Assembly (NCBI GenBank): GCA_009823505.1
Contig: VZQC01008066.1
Coordinates: forward strand, 45,845 to 109,844
Direction of reading: 5' to 3'
DNA: 64,000 bases
From: Rhizomys pruinosus
Taxonomy: Eukaryota > Chordata > Mammalia > Rodentia > Spalacidae
Within the stretch, counting starts at the first letter, position 1; each line of letters begins with the position of its first letter. Below the pieces are notes generated by a model, which saw only the letters and a program-made list of their open reading frames with translations, made no database searches and was not told the origin of the DNA. This document shows, piece by piece, positions 1 to 13,200 of this stretch. The position numbers and the translations under genes were made by a program.

Positions 1-243
1 GGAATTCTCTAGCCACTCTGAATTCCCCCAAAAGACATTTGCTTATTCATTTGAAAGGCATGAAACAACTGTTACTTGGCAGGCATGGTCTAACAGAACA
101 GGGATACACCACAGGGAGACATGGTTGCAGAACTTACAAACAGAAATACTATTGTGAGAGGGAAGACATTTCTAGAAAAGGTAGGTTAGCTTTTAGAGCA
201 GGTAGAGAAAACTGTGGTGATAAACTCAGAAAGCAAAGAGGTG

Positions 244-271
244 AATAATAATAATAATAATAATAATAATA
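244..271. repeat. (AAT)n microsatellite
   Basis: About nine units directly before the B1. Confidence 0.95.
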
Positions 272-437
272 GCAGGGCGTGGTGGTGCACGCCTTTAATC
301 CTAGCACTTAGGAGGCAGAGGCAGGCAGATCTTTGTGAGTTCAAGGGCAGCCTGGTCTACAGAGTGAGTTCCAGGACATCTGGGACTACAGGGAGACCCA
401 AAAGAACAAAAATAAATAAATAAATAATAATAATAAT
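272..437 (+). mobile_element. B1 SINE
   Basis: Sense B1 with (TAAA/AAT)n tail. An (AAT)n run (244-271) precedes it. Confidence 0.92.
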
Positions 438-888
438 GAAGTAAGCTAATTGTGCATGAGACCACAGCTTTCCGGAAGAGTGTTTTGTTTTCTTTTTATT
501 GAACTTGGGCCTCTGATACCCTGATAAGTGTTCTACGAGAGCCACATTCCCCAATATAAACAACGGCTTCAAAGCATATCTTCAAACAACTTTTCTGCAG
601 AAGCTGGGTGAAAAGGAGAAAACAAAGCATTAAAGATGAGGTCAGCGGTTTTCATGGCGCAGCTTGCATCAGGCCTTCATTCATGATCAAGAACTTGGAT
701 CCTGGCCTCAGTGTGGAGGGAAGGCCTCTGCATGGGTCTGAGGAAGTCTGTACGGTCACCCTGCCTACTGAGTGGAGGATAAATTTGCAGGGAAAGGGAA
801 AGGTCAAGAAGGGTGGTAACAGTAAGGGTGGTAACTAGGGCCAGAGATAGAGACATTAGGGCTGGGGCTTAAAGAATGGGTAGCCTAT

Positions 889-1073
889 GGCACTGGAGAG
901 ATGGCTCAGTGGTTAAGATCACTGGCTGCTCAGGCAAAGGTCCCAGGTTAACAACCCATCTCTACTCCAGTTCCAGGGGATCTGATACTCTCTTCTGATC
1001 TCCACTGGCATTGCACAACACAGGTGCACTTACACATATGCAGGCAATACACTCATGCATACACACACACACA
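889..1073 (+). mobile_element. B2 SINE
   Basis: 'cactggagagatggctcagt' head and CA-rich tail; older form without the internal duplication. Confidence 0.9.
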
Positions 1074-1280
1074 AGACTGGGCAGCCACTAGAGTCCAATG
1101 TCATCTCTTTGTGGACAAAATGGGACAAAATATGTACACTGGTGCCTGGCAGGGTGTAATAAGTCTTCTGGAAGAATGATCTCATTTCAATAATCTTGAA
1201 TTTTTCTCCTAATGCTGTTGGATCCTTTGTAAGACAGGAAAAGCATACATTATAGTATTATAGAAACATTACAAGATTCC

Positions 1281-1407
1281 TTTTTCCGAGACAGGGTTTC
1301 AGGCTGGCTTCAAACTCGATAGTAGCCAAGAATGACCTTGAGTTCTTCATTCTCCTGCCTCTAACTCCAAGTGCTAGGATTAGAGTCATGCATCACCCCA
1401 CCAGCTG
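1281..1407 (-). mobile_element. B1 SINE, diverged
   Basis: Antisense: 'ccgagacagggtttc' to 'caagtgctaggattag'. Confidence 0.75.
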
Positions 1408-1916
1408 AAAACAGAAATGTTAAAGAAGAAAAACCCATTTCTCATAGTTTGGCCACCTGGAAACAAACGCTGGTGTCTTATTACACTCCCCCCCCCACCC
1501 CCATCGACAATCTGTTCATTTCTTTAAAGGTGGGTATTTCCCGTTTGAAAATAGCCTGGGCTACCAAAATCATTTGGTTTGAGTCTAAATTTCACTTTGA
1601 ACTGAGTAGCATCGGGTGACTCACTTGCTTTTAAACCCTCAAAAAATAGGGATGGCCACAGCACTTATTACATTGAATTATAGAGAGATTCACACATAGT
1701 ATGAATACATAGGGATTCATAAGTAGTCAGTGCTCAATATAGTGGGGACTGCTATTAATAAAAGAAGTAAAAATATAAGATGCATTTACAAGGAAAGCTT
1801 TCAACATTTCATTTCTTAGGAAAAAGGTTTTGTGGCCCTACAACTTAATCACATGTACCCTTCTAGAGAAAGATAATCATACCAAGAGTAGGAATTTGCC
1901 AAATAAGCAGTCTCAA

Positions 1917-2209
1917 GCTTGGGGAGATGGCTCAGTAAGTAGAGTGCTCGCTCTGCAAACATGAGGTCCTGGGTTCAGGTCCTCGGCATTCACACAGAAA
2001 GCTGGGCTCAGCCTCACCATCTGTAATCCCAGCACAAGTGGATCCCTCGAGCTCGCTGCCCTCTAGCCTAGTCAAAATGGTGAGCTGCAGGTTCAGAGAA
2101 GAGACCCTGCCTCAAAAAGCAAGATGAAGAGTCTATTGACAAAGACATCTTGAAGTCAATCTCTGGCCTCTACAGGGACATGCAGGGGGGTAAGCTTCCC
2201 CCAACCCCT
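1917..2209 (+). mobile_element. B4 SINE
   Basis: ID-like head ('ggggagatggctcagtaagt') joined to a B1-like body ('gagaccctgcctcaaaaagc'), ending in (CA)n. Confidence 0.82.

Positions 2210-2210
<1 letters not shown>

Positions 2211-2249
<39 letters not shown>
2211..2249. repeat. (CA)n microsatellite
   Basis: About 19 units. It produces spurious cysteine/valine-rich ORFs on the minus strand. Confidence 0.97.
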
Positions 2250-2251
<2 letters not shown>

Positions 2252-2259
2252 CATGCACA

Positions 2260-3479
2260 CACACATTTTTCAAAATATAATAACAAATACTTATACAGCA
2301 AAATTTTATGGTAACAAAACTCTGAAGTGTGCCAAGCACTAGCCCCAAACCCTGGCCTACCTAATAAATTTTTCCCCTGTGAAGCTGACATACTTATGGG
2401 ATTACTGTTTACACTAGTTACAGTTGAAAGGGCAGACACAGCTCACCTGCCAAGAAATGATTCTCCATGGTTTTCCTTCTGCTGTGCGATATGGCAGCAC
2501 AGCACAGACATCTCTGCTCACCCCTGGCCCCTGCTACCACTTAAGGGTGTGATCCTGAGAAAGCTGTCCTGTCTAATCCTCTGTAAAATGAATGGTTGTC
2601 CACACAGCCTCAAAGGATCCCCCCACCCCCCCCTCAGTTCCTAATCTCTTCCATGCAGAAATCACAATCAAATATTGGGGTCAGGAAGCAGCATTACATG
2701 TTACTCGTGGACCTTGACTACATGAAATAGCATACTAAATATCAATGTTATTATCTGGGGGGGGCAGTAAGAATGCCAAAATAACTGTCCAAATTTTTAC
2801 TGAGGGGGAAATAAAAAGTTTTGGACAGGAAACTTGGTAAAAAGCATTTTCCAAAAGTTCATCTACTCTTAGCAAATGCTGTCCATTTGGTTCAGAACAG
2901 GTATGGCCGAGAGCCACACAGGCTCTCACCAGGCTTACCTCAGCAAATGACCTGGGCAAGCTTGGGCTATTTGACCTCACAGCAGGGATGACATCTAAGC
3001 TGTGAGGCTGGTGACATGCCATACACAGTCTCTGGGGCTACCTAGGATATTACCTCCTGTAGTTGGCCAAGGCTCTCATCTGAAGCTGAGACTTTCTTAG
3101 CAAAAGGTCCTGCTTTACTCTGGAAAGCCCATTTATGTGACTTGGAGTTATGTGGAGGTTCCCTTACACTCTCGATTGTGGCCCAGCTGAGACGTCAGTT
3201 ACACTGTCATCTACCTGTGGCCCTACTCCTGGAAGTCCCTGGCTTGCATGTGTGGCTCCGCCACATGACTGAGCTCACTGAGGGCCTGGAACCCATCCTT
3301 TCATCTTTGTATCCATGGCATGGACTTGGCTGCATTCTCTGTACCCATGATACTTTGCTTTGTGCCCAATTCCAAACAGATGGAATACCATAGCCATCCA
3401 ATAAAACACGAACTGAGAATGAAGAGCAAGGGTCAGCACATAAGACTGCAAACCTCTGCCTTCTGCTGGAATCCTGGTT
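2260..3479. other. No gene seen
   Basis: Mostly unique 3' flank of THAP12 with short, non-conserved ORFs. A possible MIR scrap lies near 2560-2600. Confidence 0.4.
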
Positions 3480-3630
3480 CTACTTCTCCTACTTCTCATT
3501 ACCTGTGTGACTTCTCAGTTTCACTTGGCAAACAGGCGTGAATACCTTCTTTAAGGGATGGAGGTTTAAATGAGATAGGACAGGCAAAGTACTTCAGCAC
3601 ACACCTGGCACACACCGAGCACCATTAACA
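3480..3630 (-). mobile_element. MIR relic
   Basis: Antisense MIR core: 'ggtttaaatgagatagga' and 'caaagtacttcagcacacac'. Confidence 0.6.
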
Positions 3631-3851
3631 GCGGCTGCTACTGCGGACAGGGATTCCTGCTGCCTTGTCTTGTTCTGCCATAGGAAAATCAAATCAGCAC
3701 CTCACAAGCATCCTGCGGGGATGCAGTTAACTGCTTTAAATGAATGCTTAGTCTAGTGCTAGGCGCTGGCTGCAGACCAGATTCTTGGATTACAAAACAC
3801 ATTAATCAAAATTATAATTTAGAAGTCAGAAGTTTTGACTTCTTTAAGTCC

Positions 3852-3858
<7 letters not shown>

Positions 3859-3892
<34 letters not shown>

Positions 3893-4033
3893 GTCTTTTC
3901 GAGACAGGGTCTCCCTGTAGCCCCAGCTGTCCTGGAATTCACTCTGTAGACCAGGCTGGCCTTGAACTCACAAAGATCCACCTGCCTCTGCCTCCCAAGT
4001 GCTAGGATTAAAGGTGTGCGCCACCAAGCCCGG
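3859..4033 (-). mobile_element. B1 SINE, young
   Basis: Antisense B1 with a long poly-T. Target duplication tttaagtccagtttt at about 3843-3857 and 4034-4048. Confidence 0.93.
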
Positions 4034-4049
4034 TTTAAGTCCAGTTTTA

Positions 4050-6295
4050 ATAATTTAAAAACTCCTCCTTATATCCTTAAGAATAAAGGAGATCACAGAG
4101 GAGCCTTATCCAGCTACATCCCAGACATGTTCATTAACAGCATTTAAACCTCACCCCATTCACAACTTTACCCATAAAAGTTCCTCACGTCAGCATGCCA
4201 GCTTGGATATTTGGGTCCATCACTTCTTTTAACTGTCAGCCTCTCATGCTTAGTGATTAATGTACATACAGAAAAGCAGAAAGGCCTCAGACTGAGTCAA
4301 CAGTTTTCTTGATCCCCCAATTACAATATCCTCTTTTGCAGTATATCCTTGTTCAACATTTGGAATGAATTAGGACTTTAAACTTCCAGATGTTTAAACT
4401 ACTACTGTAAATTTAAACTCATTAAAAACGAGGCAGATTTACTACCTCTACTTAGTTTTGAAGTCTGTTGTTCACTTTGTCCAAATAATTTATGGACCCC
4501 AGTACAGTGGCATGTCATGTATTCTATATAGAGCATTCATGGTGAGAAACAAGGGGCACAGAAACAGGTCTGGAAATGAACTGCCAACCTACAGATCATA
4601 CTTATTGTTCCTAAATTATTTCCTGAAACTTATCTAGTAGATATTTTTATGCTAATCTATAACAAAAATGACTTTGCTTTTCCTGGCCACAAAAAAAAAA
4701 AGCTGGCTACAGAGGGGCATTTGTCGATGGCAAGAAGGCAACTGCACCCTCTCGTGAAATAAATGGACCTGGACGCACAGCCCTTTGTGGTGGTATCTTG
4801 GCAGCAGAATAAAGGTGGCAAGATTTCTACATCCAGTTTGTAAAGACTCAGAAGTTGCAGGCTCCAACTGTTTTCTTTTTTTGTAAGGAACCCATGTCGA
4901 TTATAATGAGCACATTTTAGATGTGCTGAAAGCTGGCAGCAGGTAAGGCATGAACATAAAAGAGGTCTATTCCCAAAGCAAGTATTTCCTTTACAAACCT
5001 TGAAGAATGAAGCAGTTCTCATAACCAATTTTAAGATGACATGCCCAGTCGGCAGTACCTGGTTCGAGCACTTGTTAGCTAAATACTTTGGGACAATTAA
5101 TTTACCATTGTGAGCTTGATTTCTCCAATGAAAAATGGGGCTGATACCTGCCTGAGTTTTCCTAGGGAGCTGAGATAGTCAAGGCGCTTTGTAAGCTCTC
5201 AAATATCATAAATATTAATTAACACTCCTGTGCCTTATGAATGGCTTCACTTTAAATAGCCTTAAGTCACCACTCCCCAAACGAAACAAAAATAAGCCAG
5301 ACCCAGCTAAGTCACTACAGGAGCTGGTCTCCAGAGGAGGGCTCTTTCAACTCAAACCACTACTTACCTCACTGGTTCATGTAAGAATGTGACAGAAAGT
5401 ACACACAAACTTAAATAAAGGATCTGTTTTCATGTTTTACAGGTATGAATGCTACAAGATTCAACTGTGTCGCTCCACCCTACCCCCAGAAACGAGAGTA
5501 TGTCAAGAGCAAAAATTCCTGTGATTATGTTAAATCTTGAATGTAGTTCCTATATTTTGCAAGCCATCTAGGTACAGAACTTTGTCTTCAAACTGCACAA
5601 GACTTTGGTTGATACTTTTATTTCCTGCTGCTTGAAGCCTCATGTTTGTCAGTATGGCTGTTAAAAAGTCCAACTGTCTGAGGGGTGCAGGGATGTGGGG
5701 TAACTTGGCCTGTGCCTGGCTGCCACCACCCTCGTGGCTTGGCCTGGTGCATCCGGCGCCCATCAGGGTGTATGGGGATGTCTTACAATCCAAACTTGAC
5801 CACGTACAGGTCTACCGCAGCCCTCAACCTGAAGGAGGCTTCCACTTGCCTTCTAGCATGGCAAGTCTCCCAGTAATGCCAGCTGCTGAGTGACCCCAGG
5901 CCACCATCACTAGGCTACACCTAGGGATCTGCAAACAGCCAGGTGCCTCGGAGCCAACATTCAGAGCTGCTGGCCATAATCCTCACATTGTAACAGCATG
6001 GTGGGCAATGTTGGGGAGGAAAAAGACCTGAGCTAAGTAGTCTGTCAGTTATACCACTTGAGTCCCAAGAGCTGGATGCAGATACCCACAGGCCAGCTCT
6101 CGTCTCCTTTGCTGCCATCCTGAATTTGGCCAGTTCTCTTTTGCCAAGGACAGAGGCACCATGCAGAGCCCTGACCATAACAAAGTCTTATCTTTTTATA
6201 ACCTATATGGGCAATGTGTCCTGATTTGACACATCTGCTGGGCTCCCCATGCCAAGATACACTGTCAACTGTTTTTTTTCAACTGTTAAGATCCA
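4050..6295. other. No gene seen; MIR relic at 5050-5225
   Basis: Unique sequence with one antisense MIR ('tctccaatgaaaaatggggc', 'caaggcgctttgtaagc'). ORFs of 80-120 codons show no recognisable domain. Confidence 0.4.
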
Positions 6296-6301
6296 GGACT
6301 A

Positions 6302-6478
6302 AACCAGGCATGGTGGTGGCATACGCCTTTAGTCCCCGTACTCGGGAAGCAGAGGCAGGTGGATCTCTGAGTTCCAGGCCAGCCTGGTCTACATAGAATT
6401 TCAGGCCAGCTGTGGCTACAGGGGATACCTTGTTTCAAAACAGACCAAAATAAATAAATAAATAAATAAATAAAAAAA
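6302..6478 (+). mobile_element. B1 SINE
   Basis: Sense B1 ending in (TAAA)n. Confidence 0.9.
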
Positions 6479-6679
6479 GACCCAAGACTGCAGCAAATGT
6501 TTCCGTTCTGCTGCTGCCGAAAGCTCAAATTAACACCAACTCATCGCAACATAGAAAAAGCCAACGGCAGCTGTGCAATTAAATTCCTCCACTGACAGTC
6601 TAACCAGCAATAGTAACACAAGCACTGACAATATCTATCAGGAGCCACACAGCATATAATACCTAAAAAAATCAGTTAT

Positions 6680-6870
6680 GGGGCCGGAGAGATGGCTCAA
6701 GTTAAGAGCATCTGCTTCTCTTGCAGAGGTACTGGTTTTAATTCCCAGCATCAACATGACAGCTAACAACTATCATTCCAGTTCCAAGGGAACTGGATGA
6801 CTCCTCAGACAGTGCATGGCACAGATGGACTTACATGCATGTGGGCAATACATCCACACACATAAAGGAA
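6680..6870 (+). mobile_element. B2 SINE
   Basis: 'gggccggagagatggctcaa' head; diverged body. Confidence 0.85.
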
Positions 6871-6963
6871 AAACAGTAAATATTCTTTAAAACCAGTTAG
6901 GTAAATTACATAAATAATTTCTTACTTTTAGACATTAAAGTCTATACTAAAAAAGGGAAACTA

Positions 6964-7196
6964 GGAGCTGGAGAGATAGTCTAGTGGTTAAGAGCGCCAA
7001 CTGCTCTTGCAGAGGACCTGGGTTCAATCCCCAGCACCCACATAGTGGATAAGAACCATCTGTAACTCCAATTCCAGGAGAACTCCAGTTCCAGGGGAAT
7101 CCAACACCCTCTTCTGACCTCCACGGCACGGTGCACAAACCTACAAGCAGACAGTACACTCATACACATAAAGTAAATAAAATTAAAAAAAAAAAA
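6964..7196 (+). mobile_element. B2 SINE, young subtype
   Basis: Carries the internal 'ccaattccaggagaactcca' duplication and an A-rich tail. Confidence 0.9.
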
Positions 7197-7334
7197 GGAA
7201 ACTAGAAAATACTTCATCTTGAATTGTGAAAACTGTGAGGCTGATTATTCAAGAATATTTAGGGAGAATTTACCAGAGGAATGTGTTCTCACCCTACCAA
7301 AAATAAGGTACTTAAGTCTAAACAAAATTCACAT

Positions 7335-7375
7335 TTTATTTAGATTGAAATAAACTATACAAAATTGATTTTATT
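7335..7375 (-). terminator. Candidate THAP12 poly(A) signals
   Basis: Two AATAAA hexamers read on the minus strand, at 7375-7370 and 7340-7335, about 0.97-1.0 kb past the THAP12 stop codon. This would give a 3' UTR of roughly 1 kb. No transcript evidence is available, so the choice is inference. Confidence 0.35.
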
Positions 7376-8337
7376 CACCAAAAATAACAGCAATATTTTC
7401 TGTATTACTTTTTAGATAAACGACAAAACATTAATTTTTGTAGGTTTTGTTTGTAAATCAAGACGAGGCAGTAGATATAATCATGTTTAAAAAGACCAAA
7501 GAAAGCAGACAAGTCAGTTGCCTGTACGGATGGCCTCTGGGTCTGTCATGACCATGAAGCAGAAGTCAGTATACCTGCTGAGAAGTTTATGCAAGTGTGG
7601 GCTCAATAAAGGAATAATCAACCAGGTTCCTTTGAGCTCTTTCCATATAGACAATCTATACTCAAGTCTGCTTGGTGAGCTCACCAACTTCTCTCTGCTC
7701 ATTTCTGTAACTGTCCATCACACAGCTGTTTTTTTTTATTTTTATTGTTGCCTATGTTTTTGCAGTGCTGAGGAACTTGCACATGCTAGGCAAGTGCTCC
7801 CACTGTTAAGCTACATCACCATTCCTTGTTTTCTCGAAACAGGGTCTCATTATATAGCCCAAGTTGGCTGAAAACTTGTGATCCTCCTGCCTCTGCCTCC
7901 AAGTGCTATTATCAGACTTTTAAGATCACACTTAAAGCTCCTACTAGTCAAAAGTCAATGGTGGACTTCATTTTAACAAATTATAAAATGCATTCCTCTC
8001 TTCCATTCCTTCTCAAAATTCACTCTTCAAAGACCTGATAATTCCTGACAACTGGATCCACAATGATAATGTTTTATCTAAAATGACTTTAACTAAAACA
8101 TTTCCAGAGTACCACTAGCAGAGACAGCCCCAAGGTGAATGTTGGCACTCCTAAGGCCATCTTCTGGAAGAACAGGTATTGAAAGCATAAGAGTTCAAAC
8201 AGGGGCCATTTACATAAGTGGACTACCGATGACTAATGTATCCAACTGGAGGCCCATGAGCATGGTACTCAGTGACTGAGTGGCCTAGTGTTACACCTTA
8301 TAGCTTTTCTTCCAAATTATCTTAAAAAAAAAAAATC
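7376..8337 (-). other. Probable THAP12 3' UTR
   Basis: This stretch follows the THAP12 stop codon on the minus strand and contains one antisense B4-like SINE (7752-7915) plus otherwise unique sequence. No other ORF of interest is seen. The UTR limit depends on which downstream AATAAA is used. Confidence 0.45.
7752..7915 (-). mobile_element. B4-like SINE (B1 plus ID)
   Basis: Antisense ID part 'ctaggcaagtgctcccactg' followed by antisense B1 'ctcgaaacagggtctcatta'. In the probable THAP12 3' UTR. Confidence 0.7.
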
Positions 8338-10247
8338 TTAGGTATTTTCAATGGTTTCTGAATTATTTGTAGGAAGCTCTGATTTATTTGTATACAGTTT
8401 GATATATGTGTCTACCATTAAATCCAAATCATGTTTTATATCAAAATTTATGTTAAGCAAAGCCAAATTACTTGACCTCTGGTCTGTCAAAGTGTTCCGC
8501 AAGTATGCTTTGAGACGCTTTCGTCCATTTTCGTAGCGCTCATTCTCCACTTTCATTACGGGGAGAATACATAGGACCTTCAGCAAAGCATACACATTAG
8601 GAAAAAACTTGATGTCAGGTAGATGGAGGGCTTCGTAAATGGTGGATGGAAGTTCTATATCTTTGCCTCTGTGTTTCCACTTGATTCTCCAACAATGCAG
8701 CTCAGCTGAGAGTGTGTCAGGATTGGGTAAGTCACTTCTGTACATGTCAGCGTGATGTTCCTCTGATGTGTTGAACTTGAGCTGCCCCATGACTGAGGGC
8801 ACCAGAGACAAGCACTTCAGAGCTCTGAGGTGCTGTTCAGAAAATATATCTTTAAGTTCTTGGATAATGTGCTCCACTGTTGGAACACTGAGGCTCTCCT
8901 TATAGTAACTCTCTGAGGTTAGCTGAGATTCCAGGTTACCTTGCTGAGCCCTACGGAATTTCCCTGGGAGTTTCATTTGGATGTCAAGTTTAGTTGCTAG
9001 ATTTGTGGCTTCCTCAAACCAAAACTCATGATAAACTTCAATGTTTTCCATCACCTCGTTGAGGGAATGCAGTACTGCAGTCAAGCTACTGGCTGCAAAG
9101 AAGACATCAGAAGTTTGCCCCTGGAGATTCTTCCCAAAGGCCCTTGTAAAAGATAAGACATTTTTAAGAACAACAATGGTAACAATGAAATCAAAATCTG
9201 TCACTGCACTACAGAGTACAAATGCTCGGCCAGCTATACAATTGTTCCACCTAGTATTTGTGTCACTGTTTATACCATCTAAACATAAAACAAGTGCTTG
9301 TAGGAGGTCCACCAGAACTTCAAAAGCATCGTGTCTGCCTGTCCACTGAGAATGGCAAATTTCCTTCAGTTCCTTGCCCCGTTCTTCACTATTCTGAAAA
9401 AGAACAGAAATTACATTGTCAAGTTCTAAAAGCAGCTGTGGTGATCGATGGAAAAAAGAGCAAACTTCCTCAATTGTTCCTAGAGCAACCGATACCCCCA
9501 TCACAGGGACAGACTTCATCAACTACATATTTAAAGCACAAGAGGAGCAGAGTACCTGGGAATATTTCTCTAAAAGTTTCTAGGCAACAACTTTCATCTT
9601 GGAAGAAAATCCGCTGGAGACAATGTAAGCCTGGCCACGACAATACTCCATATTTAGCCCCCATTTCTCGGTTATTGTGGTGTGAAATTTCACAGCCAGA
9701 ATCTCTGCATCAGCCTCATATGGCAGAAATCCCACGAACTCCTCTCTCAGGTTGTGAGACTCGTCGACAAACCTCACCAGCACAGGCAGGTGCTCTTCCC
9801 CTGCTATGTCCACCACGTCGTCCGTGACGATGGAAAAGCAGTGCGAGTCTCTCACCTCCCTGAGCGTCTCCTCCCGGATGCAGCTCTCACAGATCTCCAG
9901 CATCTGCTTCTGCTGGGTTTTAGAACAGAATAACGTGTTGACTGCTGTCGTCTCAAACCGCTTTCTCAAGATCTCTTCACCAGAGTTTATCCGGCATTCC
10001 AGAAGGGCCTGAAAGTTATCAGGAGTAAAGAGACCCTCCGGGATTTCATCAGCCTCGTGCCCATCCAGAGGTATGTTTTGTTTTCCCATGAGAATCAAAA
10101 TTTCAAATAAAGACTTTAGGTATTCTTTGTTTTCCTTCTCTTCGAGGGTTAAAGGCAAAGCATGCCCATCCTGCTGGTTACCCCCTTCTGCACTGGGGTT
10201 CTGAGCATTGCTGTTAGTTTCATGTTCTTGTTCAGAAGTTTCATCAA
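8338..10247 (-). CDS. THAP12: THAP12 coding exon 5 (hAT-derived body, interrupted by two TAG codons)
   Basis: The acceptor is TTTTCCAG before 10247. The exon encodes residues 119-754 with the stop at 8340-8338. The first part reads cleanly to KMKVVA (residue 340), then TAG at 9582-9580, 18 codons, TAG at 9525-9523, then a clean run to the C-terminus including the SSNLALLNINFD segment of the hAT dimerisation region. Between the stops the sequence is also shorter by about three codons than the protein I recall. The frame is kept across the lesion, so downstream codons look preserved. This suggests a recent event, gene conversion from a decayed copy, or an assembly problem. Confidence 0.93.
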
Positions 10248-13200
10248 CTGGAAAAGAAAGAGGTAATTTTTATAGACAGGTTCATGAAGAACCATAAAAG
10301 ACAAAACATAACAAGTTATATTTTTGACTGGCTATTTTTAAAACCTACAAAAGCATTCATTCCACATTCATAGGGCATTGACTGGAACAGAGTAGGACAC
10401 AGATCCAGATGGTCTCAATCCCACTTGACAAATGAGGAAGGACAGTAAATAACTTGCCCAAGGTCACAGATACAAAGGATGGAAATGAAATCAAATCCAA
10501 GGTCCATGTAGATGCAGCTTCTGTCGAACTATTAAGGCACATTTTTACATGGGAGACTACTACGAAAGCCAAGATAATACACATTCATGTACTTGGGAAG
10601 GACTAACATTAGCATACTACTACTCTCAGCCTAGTCTCTTCATGTTTGGATTGGAAAAGTGCCCCCCCCAAAGTCATACAAGACCCAGGAAACTTAAAAT
10701 CTGAAGAATCATCTAAAATCCAGTTCTCACAACTAAGTCTACAAGAAGGCCACCAAAAATCGTCTGCTATCAGTGGGAGCAGCAGAACAAAACTGAGAAC
10801 AGGGGAAACTGCGTTTGATGATGACATCGTTATGGAAAACAGGAGTACAGAGAATGTATCTGCAGACAGGCAGGACTCCAGCTAAAGCACTAACATGGAC
10901 GAGACAAGCAAGCTGCCTGATACAGAGCAAAGTCTAGTGTGTCTGGGGCTGTGTAAGCTGCTCCTAGGTATTCTAGACCCTGAGAACTCAGCAAGGCTCA
11001 GGGAGGACAGGGAGAACTCCCTCCCTCCTCAGCTTACATGGCCCCTCTACTATCATATGCCATAGAGCAGTATCCCACATTATGTAACTTCTCCAAGCTA
11101 AAAAGCAAGACATTCACCTAGATGCCTACCTTCCTGCCTGCCCTGCATTCCCACTTCCCCTCTGTTCTCCTTTATTCCTTCACTTCCAATAAATAAGTGT
11201 TCCTATTCCATGCTTTAAAAAGGTGCTCAACAGTTTATTCAATATATACTGTGAAAAACCAGTCTCCTCCATTTGGACAACTTCCCATATGCAAGTCACC
11301 CACATACAAGTTTTCTGAGTTCTGGCCCCTCTGCCTGCAATGTTGCCTTTCCTAATTCAACAGAGTATTCCGTGTAGCATGGAAACTTGGGCTGTTATCA
11401 CCTACTTTTAGAAAGCCCTGAATGGTTCCAAATGCCAGTGGCTCACAAGCCTGCAAGTTCTACCCTCTGTGCTCTTTACACAGCATCACAGGCTGTCAGA
11501 ATCTCTAACACCAAAATGAGCATGGTTTCCCAATGCTAACACCTTGTTTTGTGCCATTCTAGCTTTCCTTCCTTCTTTTGCCTGTTTCCTCACCCATAAA
11601 GGAGCTACTATGAGAATTAAATGAGTTAGGATTAAGTAAAGCACTAGGATAAAGGTATCTCATTATCCACAGTTACATTACAATAGCAGAAGAGGAGGAG
11701 GACATGGCAAGAGAAACAGTTTCTAGCCCTCATCTTTGATGGTACATCTCTGACACCTGTTGCCTCTACAGCACTTATTCCCTAAACATTTACCAGGAAG
11801 TAATTAATGTACCACAAGTTAGGTGGATGGAACTGGAGTGTCTTCTCTATTGGTGCTTTTCCTTCTCTGTACTGGGATTATATGCTATGGCACTCCTACC
11901 ACATAAGCCCCTGGAGGAAAGGAGCGCCCTCTGTGCTCTGAGCATGGCACAACAGTACTGAGCAAAGACAGAATGAACCAAGACTTTAGCCTCAGATAAT
12001 TCCAGGTCTTAGGGCAAAGCCACCCACACTCTTCTATCCATTTTCAAAGTAGATTTTTTATGTAAAACATATTTTTGTCCTTACCAGGTCAAGGCTTTTT
12101 AAAAGGCATTCATTCAGAAGCTGAGTCATTAACACTATCACTTACTTTTTTTCTGTTTCAGTGTCCTGATTTCATCTTCACTCTAAGACAGGAAAAAAAA
12201 AAGAAAAAAGAAAAAAGAAAAAAGAAAAAAAAAAAAACAACACTTCAAAACTGACCTTTCATAAATTATCCTGGACCAAAGCAAAGCAAGCATATTTCGA
12301 GCACAAATTTACTTATGCTAGGCCATAATGTTGTTTGGTGAGGTTTTCTTGGATTTATTAATTTAAAAAAATTTATGTGTAAGAGTGTTTTGCCTGCATG
12401 TATATAAATGTACCCATGTCCCACAAAGACTGTGGAAACCAGAAGAGGGCACTGGATCCCTAGAACTGGAGTTACAGATGGTTGTTGGCTGTCATGTAGG
12501 TGCTGGGAACTGAACCCAGGTCCTCTGCAAGAGCAGCCAGTGCTCTTAACCACTGAGCCATCTCTCTAGTCCTCAGTCAGGGATTTTTTTTGTTTGTTTG
12601 TTTGAGGAAGGTCTCATGCATCCCAGGCTGGCCTTAAACTTCCTAAGTAACTAAGGATGACTTTGAACTTCTGATCCTTTTCTTCTACCTTCCGGGTGGC
12701 AGGATTAGTTGTGCACCACCAAGCCTGGTTTATGTGATGCTAGGAATTGAACCCAGACTTCATGCATATTATACAAGCATCCTAATCAATTGAGCCCCAA
12801 AGAGTATAAATTCTTTATGTGGAATATATTCTTCAGATGAGAGGAAAACAAAACAATGTAATTTACTAATGATTCCATGCTTATAATAAAGTCCTAGAAG
12901 AGAAAGCATATGACATTTAACTTATTTTCTACCTGAACCATCCTAACTTGGACCACAAATGTGAATAATAAACGGAATGAAAGTATACTGCTATTTAGTG
13001 CCAAATTCAAAAGGACACAAATTACCCCCTTTCCCAATCTAATCCTGAAGATACCACAAAATAGGGAGGCTGCTGAATCTTAGAACCTGACTAAATAGGA
13101 TGAGAAGTTCTGAAGAGGCAGAAGGTGACAGAGAGAATGAAAGCATGGAGCACAATCCATGTGCCTAAAACCCACAATGGCAGTAGACCGAGGAGAACTT

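Noticed and set aside
2133..2439. Cysteine/valine-rich ORFs
   Set aside because: Produced by the (CA)n microsatellite; the same applies at 13775-14080 and 60029-60211.
4657..5028. 123-codon minus ORF
   Set aside because: No recognisable domain, no splice or promoter context, and low-complexity ends; probably chance.
9258..9827. 189-codon plus-strand ORF
   Set aside because: Antisense shadow of THAP12 exon 5.
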